Of a stretch of 10,536 nucleotides of DNA, positions 1 to 6,890 are shown piece after piece. This stretch comes from an uncultured Archangium sp. Lineage in GTDB: Bacteria > Myxococcota > Myxococcia > Myxococcales > Myxococcaceae. The notes beneath the pieces were generated by a model. It was not told the origin of the DNA. It saw only the letters and a list, made by a program, of their open reading frames with translations, and ran no database searches. Location: assembly GCA_937875615.1 (NCBI GenBank), contig CALNBU010000462.1, positions 1 to 10,536 of the forward strand, given 5' to 3'. The position numbers were made by a program, and so were the translations under genes. The stretch's first letter is position 1. Every line of letters starts with the position of its first letter.

Positions 1-287
1 ACCTGGCGCTGGTGCAGATGAAGCGCGGCGACCGCGCGGCGGCGAAGCGGCTGCTGGCGGACGCACTGGGCACCGGCTGGAGGACGCGCGAGCTCGACCC
101 CTCTCTCAAGGAGGTGGCGAAGGAGCTCGAGCGCGGAGAGCTGGCGCGCGCCGCGCCCGCCGAGGCGCCGCCCGAGAAGGCGAAGCCCCGTGAGACCAGC
201 GTGTTGCCGCTCAACCTCTTCGGCGAAGTCGACCCCTACCCGAAGCGCCCGCCGCCTCCCGAAGGGCTGATTCTCTTCCGCTTCTGA
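1..287 (+). CDS. C-terminal fragment of a probable TPR-type protein (5' end outside window)
   Basis: The reading frame is open from the left edge (first full codon at base 3) to the TGA at 285-287, so only about 94 C-terminal residues are visible. The first ATG, at 12, lies inside the frame and has no reason to be the true start. The opening residues, LALVQMKRGDRAAAKRLLADAL, resemble the second helix pair of a tetratricopeptide repeat (small-residue pattern, 'GDRAAAKRLLADAL'). They are followed by a charged Ala/Glu/Pro-rich stretch, then a Pro-rich tail (PKRPPPPEG) ending in LILFRF. The TPR reading is inference from one partial repeat; the tail is not recognised. The gene converges on the membrane-protein gene at 290-1108, and only two bases separate the two stop codons. 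Confidence 0.6.
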   Translation, partial: LALVQMKRGDRAAAKRLLADALGTGWRTRELDPSLKEVAKELERGELARAAPAEAPPEKAKPRETSVLPLNLFGEVDPYPKRPPPPEGLILFRF

Positions 288-300
288 GCTCAGCGGCGGA
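277..300. repeat. 24-base imperfect palindrome spanning both convergent stop codons
   Basis: A perfect 10-base palindrome, CTGAGCTCAG (284-293), contains the TGA of the + strand gene and, on the other strand, the TGA of the membrane-protein gene. Around the same centre (288/289), TCCGC (277-281) pairs with GCGGA (296-300), separated from the inner arm by one T-G wobble and one mismatch on each side. As RNA from either strand it could fold into a hairpin with an AGCT loop. No T-run follows on either strand. It could be a weak shared bidirectional terminator, or simply coincidence in GC-rich DNA. Confidence 0.3.
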
Positions 301-1108
301 GCAGCCGCACGAAGCCCCGCCCCAGACGGAACAGGCCGAACAACACCAGCCCGAAGGCGACCACGAAGCGCCCACCCGGCCCCGCGGCCACGTAGGACCA
401 CGCGGTGATGACCAGGCCCACGATGGTCGCCAGCGCGCCCACCGACAGGTCCAGCAGACCGCCCCCGCCGCCACGCAGCACCGGGGCCGGCTCCGACGAC
501 GGCGCGCGCGCGAGCTCCAGCCGCGCGGCCATCACCAGCGCCACCATCAACAGGGTGTCCGCCGAGGAGAGCGCGGCCAGGCCTGCCCGGTACCCGAGCG
601 AGTCGAGGGACGAGACCTGGAAGAGACCGAACGAGATGCCCCAGAGCAACGCGTTGCTGCCCAGCCTGAGGAGCAGCGCCACCGCCGCCACCGGCAGGCT
701 CCAGCGCTGCGCCCGAGGAGCCAGCGACACCAACACGAAGAGCACCGCGACGTGTTGCAGCAGCGACAGCAGGGCCTGCACCGTCGAGACCGCGCCCCAG
801 AATCCGCCCGGCATCCCCGAACCGAATGACGCCCGGACCACCGTCTGGACCGCGACCTGCGCCAGCACCAGCACCACCACCACCCAGACCACCTGTGGCG
901 CGTCGACGGAGCGGGCGACCTGCACCATCCCCACGACCAGGAGGCCGGTCAGCACCAGGCCCAGCAGCGGCCACGCGCGCGACACCAACGACGACTCGCC
1001 CAGCCCACGCAGCGTGGCGCCGCCCAGGCTCAGCATCAGACTCACGAGGAAGGAGCCCAGGATGAACTGGAGCCCCTTCGACGCCTGCTCCCCATGGATG
1101 ACCCGCAT
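290..1108 (-). CDS. Polytopic inner-membrane protein of unknown function
   Basis: This is a 272-residue protein. Its hydrophobic segments lie at about 14-34, 46-66, 71-92, 108-130, 137-160, 176-197, 218-241 and 246-262, predicting seven or eight membrane spans. A Gly-rich linker (LRGGGGGLLDL, about 211-221) precedes the last two spans, and the C-terminus is very basic (RLGRGFVRLLRR), as expected for a cytoplasmic tail. I see no catalytic or transport signature and do not recognise the family. The ATG start is 9 bases downstream of the AAA+ ATPase stop. A GAGGAG lies in the last codons of that ATPase, but at 15 bases it is farther from the ATG than usual. The close spacing suggests cotranscription with the ATPase. 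The gene ends convergently against the + strand fragment with no room for a conventional terminator. Confidence 0.85.
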   Translation of the reverse strand: MRVIHGEQASKGLQFILGSFLVSLMLSLGGATLRGLGESSLVSRAWPLLGLVLTGLLVVGMVQVARSVDAPQVVWVVVVLVLAQVAVQTVVRASFGSGMPGGFWGAVSTVQALLSLLQHVAVLFVLVSLAPRAQRWSLPVAAVALLLRLGSNALLWGISFGLFQVSSLDSLGYRAGLAALSSADTLLMVALVMAARLELARAPSSEPAPVLRGGGGGLLDLSVGALATIVGLVITAWSYVAAGPGGRFVVAFGLVLFGLFRLGRGFVRLLRR

Positions 1109-1117
1109 GCGCGCCGC

Positions 1118-2857
1118 TCAGCGCTCCTCGAGCATCACCTTGAGCTCGCGCACGCGCCTCGTCACATAGTCGCGCTCGAGCTTCTGGAAGGCCTCGGGCA
1201 ACAGCTCGCGGCTGGTGCACTCCTGGACCGCGACCAGGTTTTGCAGCTCCACCTCCAGCGGGTAGCTCGGCGGGACGAAGTCCTTGAGCACCGCCTCCAC
1301 GTCCGCGGGCGTGACCTCCTCGCGCCCGTCGTTCACCGCGCGGAACTTGGAGCGCACCAGCATGGCCTCGATGTCGGCGCCCGAGTACGGGTGACCGCCG
1401 GTCAGCTTCGAGAAGTCCGGCACCTCCACCTTCACCTTCGTCTTCTTCTGCATGGCCGCGAAGAGCTCGGCGCGCTCCGCGTCGGTCTGCGGGTAGAAGA
1501 GCGCGAGGTGCTCCTCGGCGCGGCCCTGACGCTTCAGGTCGATGGGCAGGAGGTCTGGCCTGCAGGTCAGCAGGAACCACACGATCTTCCCACGGTAGGC
1601 GGTGTTGCCCATGAAGCTGGCGATGGCCGCGAAGATGCGGCTGCTGGTGCCGGAGTCGCCACCCGCGTCGCGGTCACCCAGGAAGGCGTCGGCCTCGTCG
1701 ATCATCACCGCCACCGGCCACAGGGCCTTGAGGAGGTTGAAGATTTTTTCGAGGTTGGCCTCGGTGACGCCCTGCCACTGGCTGCGGAAGTTGAGGAACT
1801 TCACGCAGGGCACGCCGATCTCTCCGGCGAAACAGGTCACCATGAAGGTCTTCCCGGTGCCCACCGGGCCGCTCACCAGGTAGCCCATGGGCATCACCTC
1901 GATGCGCCCCTTCTTCAACACCGCCGATGCGTCGCGGAGCATCTTCTTGGCGCGCGCGTGACCGGCCACCACGTCGAGGGTGTGCTCGGGCTCGATGAAC
2001 TCCAGCAGGCCGTGGCACTCCGCCTGGATAATCTCCTTCTTCTTGTCTTTGAGGACCTCGGCGGTGATGCGCTGCTTGCTCTCGAGGGCCTCGGTCAGCA
2101 GGCGGTCGAGGTTGATGCGCGAGAGGCCGGCGGTCATCTTCGCCAGCGCGGCGAAGGGCACGTCGCTCACCGACTGGAGCTTGTGCCCGTCGAGCTTCCA
2201 CTTCACGAACTCCAGCCGCTCGTCCTCGGTGGGCAACGTCAGCTCGATGTTGGCCACATAGGGGTTGCGCGAGATGCGCGGCGTGATGTCGGCGAGGTTC
2301 TCGCTGATGAGCACCACGCTCACGTCGCCGTTGAGGAACTGGGGGTCTGCCGCCCACTTCACCAGGGTCGCCATGACGAAGCGGTCTTCGGCCTGCAGGT
2401 GCGACATGTCGCCGGCGGGCGCGATGGTCTCTGCGAAGTCGATGACCAGCGCCAGCGACTTGCCCTCCGACACCTTCATGCGCAGGTAGTTTTCCAGCAC
2501 CTGCAGGGCGCGGCCCGGGTCCCTGGGCATCACCTTCGAGAAGTCGGTGCCGTAGAGCGCGTCGTACCCCGAGAGGACCCGGCTCAGGTCCTTCTGCGTG
2601 TCGGGGTGCGCGGCGCGGATGCCGGAGCTGCGATCATAGAAGACGACGTGGTCGCGCCCACCGAACAGCTCGTCGGAGAAGAAGGTGCGCAGGTTGGCGA
2701 AGTCGCGGGTGCCATCGTCGCGCGTGACCGGCTGGAGATCTCTCACCGCGCCGTAGACCACGAAGGTGCTGACGGTGCGGGTGTAGTAGCGCTGCGCGAG
2801 CTTCTGGGCCCAGGGCGGGAGCGCCGCGAGCGGGTTGTCACTCTTCTTTTTCGCCAT
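1118..2857 (-). CDS. AAA+ ATPase, Ycf46-like, with degenerate N-terminal ATPase-like domain
   Basis: This is a 579-residue cytoplasmic protein with no signal peptide. Residues about 300-530 form an AAA+ module: Walker A GPVGTGKT (330-337, K336), a pore-loop-like W-Q-G (361-363), Walker B VAVMIDEAD (382-390), a sensor-1 region TCRPD (431-435), LKRQGR (441-446), and a C-terminal helical lid with YSGADIEAML (491-500). Residues about 30-210 look like a second ATPase fold without a Walker A: LALVIDFAE (about 136-143) mimics a Walker B strand, and VSVVLISENLADI mimics sensor 1. An inactive N-terminal ATPase-like half followed by an active AAA+ half is the layout of the Ycf46 family, though this protein is longer than usual for it. 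Departures from the classical pattern: the sensor-1 Asn is Cys432, and the second Arg-finger position is Glu449, while R446 is kept. Substrate and role are unknown. The ATG start is supported by the basic MAKKKSD opening; the Shine-Dalgarno is weak. The gene lies 59 bases after the kinase and 9 bases before the membrane protein. Confidence 0.88.
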   Translation of the reverse strand: MAKKKSDNPLAALPPWAQKLAQRYYTRTVSTFVVYGAVRDLQPVTRDDGTRDFANLRTFFSDELFGGRDHVVFYDRSSGIRAAHPDTQKDLSRVLSGYDALYGTDFSKVMPRDPGRALQVLENYLRMKVSEGKSLALVIDFAETIAPAGDMSHLQAEDRFVMATLVKWAADPQFLNGDVSVVLISENLADITPRISRNPYVANIELTLPTEDERLEFVKWKLDGHKLQSVSDVPFAALAKMTAGLSRINLDRLLTEALESKQRITAEVLKDKKKEIIQAECHGLLEFIEPEHTLDVVAGHARAKKMLRDASAVLKKGRIEVMPMGYLVSGPVGTGKTFMVTCFAGEIGVPCVKFLNFRSQWQGVTEANLEKIFNLLKALWPVAVMIDEADAFLGDRDAGGDSGTSSRIFAAIASFMGNTAYRGKIVWFLLTCRPDLLPIDLKRQGRAEEHLALFYPQTDAERAELFAAMQKKTKVKVEVPDFSKLTGGHPYSGADIEAMLVRSKFRAVNDGREEVTPADVEAVLKDFVPPSYPLEVELQNLVAVQECTSRELLPEAFQKLERDYVTRRVRELKVMLEER

Positions 2858-2916
2858 GTGGCGGCGGAGTCTTCCACACCGCGGTCAGGCAGGCGCCACC
2901 GATTCGAGGAGGCGCG

Positions 2917-4884
2917 TCAGGGCCGCTTCTTCAGCTTCTTCGCCAGCTCGGTGGCCTCGTTCCCCTCCTTCACGTCGACCACCTCCACCAGCGTCTCGTA
3001 GCCCTCGGCCGACACCTTCACCGTCGCCTTGCCGACCGGGACCTTGCTGATGGCCGGCCACTCTCCCACCGGCACGGACTCTCCGTTGATGCTCAGCTTC
3101 GCCGTCTTCTCCGCGCCGTCGGGCACGCTCACCATCACCAGCCCGGTGGCCGCCGGCTTGAGCACGAACACCGCCACCACGCCAATGATGAGCGCCGCCA
3201 CCACCGCCGCGAGCGCGATGATGAGGCCGTTGTTGTTGGGCGCGGCCACCGGCGGGAGGTTCTGACCCGTCGGGGCGACCGCCAGCGGAACCGGCATCGG
3301 CTGCGGCCGCGGAGAAGGCTGCACCAGCGCCCGGGCCGGCACGCCGGCCAGCGTCGGCGCGGTGTCCGACGCGCCCGTCACCGGCGCCGGCATCGGCACG
3401 TTGCGGGTCATCTTGCGCTCGGGGACCGTGGTCATCGGCGTGGGTGAACGCACTGCGGGCCGCTCGGGGTCGGTGGTGCTCTCCTCGGGCACCCGGGTGC
3501 GGATGTTGAAGGCCCGGGTGGCCTCGTTGCTGTCCGCCCCGGGCGAGGTGCCGCTGTCATCGAACTGCGGGCCGGCCGCGTCGGCCAGCACCGTGGAGTC
3601 GTGCTCCTCCTTCCCGTTGGTGAGCATCGGCGCCACCGCCGTCAGCCGGGGAATCGAGGTCAAACTGGGAGGCCGCGACGGTGAAGAGGTGGGCACCGCG
3701 CCCAACGTCGGCGGCACCGAGGGCCGCACCGCCGGGGGCTGGCCCTGCCCGGGTGCCACGTTGATGGGCACCGAGGTGGGGACATTGGTGACCGAGCTGG
3801 CGCCGGCCGGCGCCTGGTTCGTCTGCGGCACGGGGCCCACGCCGAAGCCCATCTCGATGGCCGCCAGCATCCCCTCGGGCGCCTTGACCTCGGTGTAGTC
3901 CTGGAGCCGCAGCTTCTCCTTCTCGTAGTCCTCCGCGAAGGTGGCCTTCATGAAGGCCGCGAGGTCCTTCCGCGCGAAGGTGTTGCCCGTGGCGTACATG
4001 AAGGCGATGAGCGCCTCGCCGAGGTCCGAGCAGCGCTGGTAGCGGTCGTCGACGTCCTTCGCCAACGCCTTCATCACGATCTGCTCGAGCTCCGGCGGGA
4101 TCTTCCGGTTGAAGTGCGAGGGCGGCAACACCTCCACCTTGCGCACCTTCTCGAGCACCGAGAAGTCGGAGTCGCCCACGAACAGCCGCTCACCGGTGAG
4201 CATCTCGTAGAGGCAGACGCCCATGGCGAAGAGGTCGCTGCGGCCGTCGAGCGGCAACCCGCGGATCTGCTCCGGGCTCATGTAGCCGAACTTGCCCTTG
4301 AGGATGCCCGCCTGAGTCTTGGTGGCCTTCCCCGCGGCCTTGGCGATGCCGAAGTCGATGACCTTGACCTCGCCGTCGTAGGAGATGAGCGCGTTCTGCG
4401 GCGACACGTCGCGGTGCACCACCCCCATGTCCCGACCCTGCTTGTCCTTGGCGTGGTGCGCGTAGTCGAGGCCCTTGCAGCACTCGGCGATGGCGTAGCA
4501 GATGAGCGGAATCGGCGCGGGCTCGCCGCGCTTGCGACAGCGATCGAACACCGCGCGCATGTCCTTGCCGGACACGTACTCCATCGCGATGTAGTAGTTG
4601 CCGACCAGCTTCCCGAGGTCGAGGATCTGCGCGATGTTCGCGTTCTTGAGCTGAACGGTGATCTTCGCCTCGTCGACGAACATCGTGATGAACTCTTCGT
4701 CTTCCGCGATGTTGGGGAGGATGCGCTTGATGGCGACGATCTGCTCGAAGCCGTCGGCGCCGAACGACTTGGCGCGCCAGACCTCGGCCATGCCTCCGAT
4801 GTTGACGCGGTCGAGCAGGAGGTACTTCCCGAAAGGAATCGGCTGACGCTTCTGGGCCGTCGCGGGCGTGTTCGAGGTCGACAA
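2917..4884 (-). CDS. Membrane-anchored Ser/Thr protein kinase with C-terminal PEGA-like domain
   Basis: This is a 655-residue Hanks-type kinase with its catalytic domain at about 20-295. Visible elements are a Gly-rich loop (NIGGMAEVW, 28-36), ATP-binding K53 in AIKR, helix-C E72, the catalytic loop HRDVSPQN (157-164), DFG (177-179) and the P+1 motif GYMSPEQ (200-206). All key residues are present, so it should be active. Residues about 350-550 form a low-complexity Pro/Thr/Ser/Val-rich linker. One hydrophobic span (about 553-575) follows, then a PEGA-like beta domain (about 580-645, with VSVPDGA, VPVGKATVKVSAEGY). The predicted topology is kinase inside and PEGA domain outside. The start codon is TTG: no ATG or GTG lies in frame upstream, and the next in-frame ATG (M32) would destroy the Gly-rich loop. 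This architecture is common in Myxococcota, where such kinases signal in development and stress; the target here is unknown. The AAA+ ATPase gene follows 59 bases downstream. Confidence 0.93.
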   Translation of the reverse strand: MSTSNTPATAQKRQPIPFGKYLLLDRVNIGGMAEVWRAKSFGADGFEQIVAIKRILPNIAEDEEFITMFVDEAKITVQLKNANIAQILDLGKLVGNYYIAMEYVSGKDMRAVFDRCRKRGEPAPIPLICYAIAECCKGLDYAHHAKDKQGRDMGVVHRDVSPQNALISYDGEVKVIDFGIAKAAGKATKTQAGILKGKFGYMSPEQIRGLPLDGRSDLFAMGVCLYEMLTGERLFVGDSDFSVLEKVRKVEVLPPSHFNRKIPPELEQIVMKALAKDVDDRYQRCSDLGEALIAFMYATGNTFARKDLAAFMKATFAEDYEKEKLRLQDYTEVKAPEGMLAAIEMGFGVGPVPQTNQAPAGASSVTNVPTSVPINVAPGQGQPPAVRPSVPPTLGAVPTSSPSRPPSLTSIPRLTAVAPMLTNGKEEHDSTVLADAAGPQFDDSGTSPGADSNEATRAFNIRTRVPEESTTDPERPAVRSPTPMTTVPERKMTRNVPMPAPVTGASDTAPTLAGVPARALVQPSPRPQPMPVPLAVAPTGQNLPPVAAPNNNGLIIALAAVVAALIIGVVAVFVLKPAATGLVMVSVPDGAEKTAKLSINGESVPVGEWPAISKVPVGKATVKVSAEGYETLVEVVDVKEGNEATELAKKLKKRP

Positions 4885-4941
4885 GGCGACGCGCAGCGTA
4901 CCCCGCTCGAAAACGGGACACGTAAAGAAACTCGAGCCGTG

Positions 4942-4970
4942 CGGCGGGTACGCCGGCCCCCCACACCGGC
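4942..4970 (-). terminator. Possible weak terminator hairpins after the lipoprotein gene
   Basis: In the 93-base gap between the lipoprotein stop and the kinase start, two alternative short hairpins share sequence. One is GCCGG/CCGGC (4966-4970 with 4952-4956, nine-base loop). The other is CGGCG/CGCCG (4951-4955 with 4942-4946, four-base loop). Read on the - strand, a modest T-rich stretch, GTTTCTTTACG, follows only about 12 bases later, so this is not a textbook intrinsic terminator. The same gap should contain any promoter for the kinase, but I cannot identify convincing -35/-10 boxes. Confidence 0.22.
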
Positions 4971-4977
4971 AGGCTCT

Positions 4978-6807
4978 TCAGGGCTGGAGCGGCTGCTGCG
5001 CGAAGTCGCCGTCGGGGTAGATGCCGACCTTCCGGTTGTTCTGCGTGCCCGCCAACCCGCAGTTGCCCTGCGTCGCGTACACCAGCCCCGTCCCGTCGGA
5101 GTACAGGCAGTAGTTGTAGGCGTCGGCCCGCAGCCGCATCGGGTAGTTGCTGTCGAAACCACCCTGGTCGTAGCGCTGGGTCTGCCACAGCGACGCGCCG
5201 GTCGAGCAGTCTCCCATCCCGATGGTCCCCGCCCAGTTCACCGCGGTGAGACACGTCGCGGTGCCCTGGTTGCGGAAGCGGCGCTTGCCCTCCTGCTGCT
5301 CGAGCACCTCCCAGCGCTGGTTCTCCTCGGCGCCGTCGCAGCTGCCGGTGGAGCTGACGCCGCCGCTGTCGTTGGTGTGCAGGCAGCGGCCCAGCTTGAG
5401 CTTCAGCAACGCCCACGGCGCGCCCGCGTCGGGGCTCACCCCGGCGTCCGGCTCGACCCCGGCATCGGCGATGGGCGGCAACCCGCCGTCGGGCACGCCG
5501 GTGCAGGTCCCGGGCGTGTCGTCACAGGCATCGCCGAGGCCGTCGAAGTCGAGGTCGGCCTGGTCGGCGTTGGGCGTCGTGGGGCAGTTGTCGTAGGGGT
5601 CGAACACGCCGTCGCCGTCGCCGTCGACCAGCGGCGCCGGCAACGCGGGGCAGGCGCCCGGCGCGCAGGCCCAGTCGGGGAACACGTAGGACACCGCCGC
5701 GTTGTTCGGCGCGCAGCGCTCGCCCGAGACCGGCCCCGCCGTGCACGCGATGCTGAAGCGGGAGCCCGGCGCGCGCTGGCGGCTGGTGATGACCACGTTG
5801 GAGTTGGCCGAGCCGGTGAAGGCGCCACCGAGGGTGAGCGAGCCGGTCTCCTGACCGGTGCCGCTGAAGTTGATGTCCTGGGTCAAGGTGCCGTCGGCCA
5901 CGATGGTGAAGGTGGTCATCACCGTGGCCGCGGGGTCGAGCTGCTGCGGGTCGACCGCGTAGTCGTGCACCGGCACCGTCACGTCGCGAGAGCACGCGGT
6001 GTAGGTCATGGCGCTGATGACCCGCAGGCCATCCAGCGACACGTTCCACGAGACCCGGCCTCCGTTGGGGCAGTCACCGCTCCAGCTCCCGGGCCCCGAG
6101 GGATCTCCGCAGCCGTTCAGGCTGCACCGGTTGGCGTCGAGCCAGCCGGGCAACCCCTTCGCCAGGGTGCCGTTCATGTAGGGCAGCGCCGGCGGGCCCC
6201 GCGGCGTGTCGTCGCAGACGTTCCCGACGCCGTCCCGGTCGTCATCGGCCTGGTCGACGTTCCACACGTCCACGCAGTTGTCGGCGGTGTCGGGCCGGCC
6301 GTCGCAGTCGGCGTCGGGCTCTCCGTGATTCTCGCAGGCGTCTCCGATGCCGTTCCCGTTGGTGTCGAGCTGGTCGGCGTTCGCGGTGACCGGACAGTTG
6401 TCCTGCGCGTCGGGCACGCCATCTCCGTCGGCGTCGGCCGGCGGCGGCGTGCAATCGAGCACATAGTTGCCGCTCAACTTGAGGTCGTGCTGGCCGTTCC
6501 ACGAGAAGGCCAGCTTGATGCCCAGCAGCGCCTCGCTCTCGGTGCGCTCGCCGCAGGTCAACGAAATGACGCCCGCTTCAGGCAGCGGCTCGCCCGCCGC
6601 GCAGGCGCCGCCTTCTTCGCGCGGCTCGCTGCCGTCGGTGGTGAAGCACACCGTCTCGCTCCGCAACCCCAGCACCCGGACCTCGCCCGAGGGCGCGTCG
6701 AAGTCATGATTCGGTTTCGGGTCGAACACCCCGTCGGGCCCCGGGCTGGCGACAGGCACTGAACAACCGAGGAGACACAACACGACGAACGACCACGAAC
6801 GATGCAT
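4978..6807 (-). CDS. Secreted lipoprotein with thrombospondin-type-3 repeats and ricin-type lectin domain
   Basis: The protein is 609 residues from the ATG at 6807. That start is chosen over an in-frame ATG 42 bases upstream because it gives a compact signal peptide (MHRSWSFVVLCLLGC) with lipobox LLGC and lipidated Cys15. Domains in order: a chitobiase-C-terminal-like segment (about 40-90, with CFTTDGSEP); two thrombospondin-type-3 units (about 125-200, with DADGDGVPDAQDNCP and relatives); a beta-rich region of about 190 residues with many Cys that I do not recognise; and a third type-3 unit (about 395-430). After these come a VEPDAGVSPDAG tract and a C-terminal ricin-type beta-trefoil (about 466-598) with CLHT, QRWEV and regularly spaced Cys. 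The type-3 Dx(D/N)xDG loops should bind Ca2+, and ricin-type domains usually bind carbohydrate. The likely location is the cell surface or outer membrane. The gene is probably monocistronic, and no clear Shine-Dalgarno is visible. Confidence 0.88.
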   Translation of the reverse strand: MHRSWSFVVLCLLGCSVPVASPGPDGVFDPKPNHDFDAPSGEVRVLGLRSETVCFTTDGSEPREEGGACAAGEPLPEAGVISLTCGERTESEALLGIKLAFSWNGQHDLKLSGNYVLDCTPPPADADGDGVPDAQDNCPVTANADQLDTNGNGIGDACENHGEPDADCDGRPDTADNCVDVWNVDQADDDRDGVGNVCDDTPRGPPALPYMNGTLAKGLPGWLDANRCSLNGCGDPSGPGSWSGDCPNGGRVSWNVSLDGLRVISAMTYTACSRDVTVPVHDYAVDPQQLDPAATVMTTFTIVADGTLTQDINFSGTGQETGSLTLGGAFTGSANSNVVITSRQRAPGSRFSIACTAGPVSGERCAPNNAAVSYVFPDWACAPGACPALPAPLVDGDGDGVFDPYDNCPTTPNADQADLDFDGLGDACDDTPGTCTGVPDGGLPPIADAGVEPDAGVSPDAGAPWALLKLKLGRCLHTNDSGGVSSTGSCDGAEENQRWEVLEQQEGKRRFRNQGTATCLTAVNWAGTIGMGDCSTGASLWQTQRYDQGGFDSNYPMRLRADAYNYCLYSDGTGLVYATQGNCGLAGTQNNRKVGIYPDGDFAQQPLQP

Positions 6808-6890
6808 CGAAGGCAGGACTGTGCCTGTTCCCGACTGGGCCGTCAGCATCTTCGCGCCGCTCGTGGTGTGACGATGTACGCCAGACGCCT

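Noticed and set aside
405..1169. A 254-codon open frame on the + strand
   Set aside because: It is antisense to the polytopic membrane protein. The product is Ser/Thr/Arg/Ala-rich low complexity without hydrophobic or catalytic features.
2858..2899. GTGGCG/CGCCAC inverted repeat in front of the AAA+ ATPase start
   Set aside because: A six-base stem enclosing a 30-base loop is expected by chance in DNA this GC-rich, and no riboswitch or leader features accompany it.
1094..3001. A 635-codon open frame on the + strand
   Set aside because: It is antisense to the AAA+ ATPase along its full length. The product is rich in His, Leu, Val, Glu and Arg without recognisable motifs.
4114..6762. An 882-codon open frame on the + strand
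   Set aside because: It lies antisense to the kinase and the lipoprotein, both of which have unmistakable motifs. Its product is His/Arg/Val/Ala-rich low complexity with no domain, as expected for a mirror frame of G/C-third-position genes.
6811..6826. AGGCA/TGCCT inverted repeat just before the lipoprotein start
   Set aside because: It is a five-base stem with no supporting features. I also tested it as a -24/-12 (sigma-54) promoter, but the GG-GC spacing is one base short and it sits too close to the start codon.
6808..6849. Upstream ATG of the lipoprotein, adding 14 residues
   Set aside because: It would put MLTAQSGTGTVLPS in front of an otherwise standard lipoprotein signal peptide. The ATG at 6807 gives a normal n-region and lipobox spacing.
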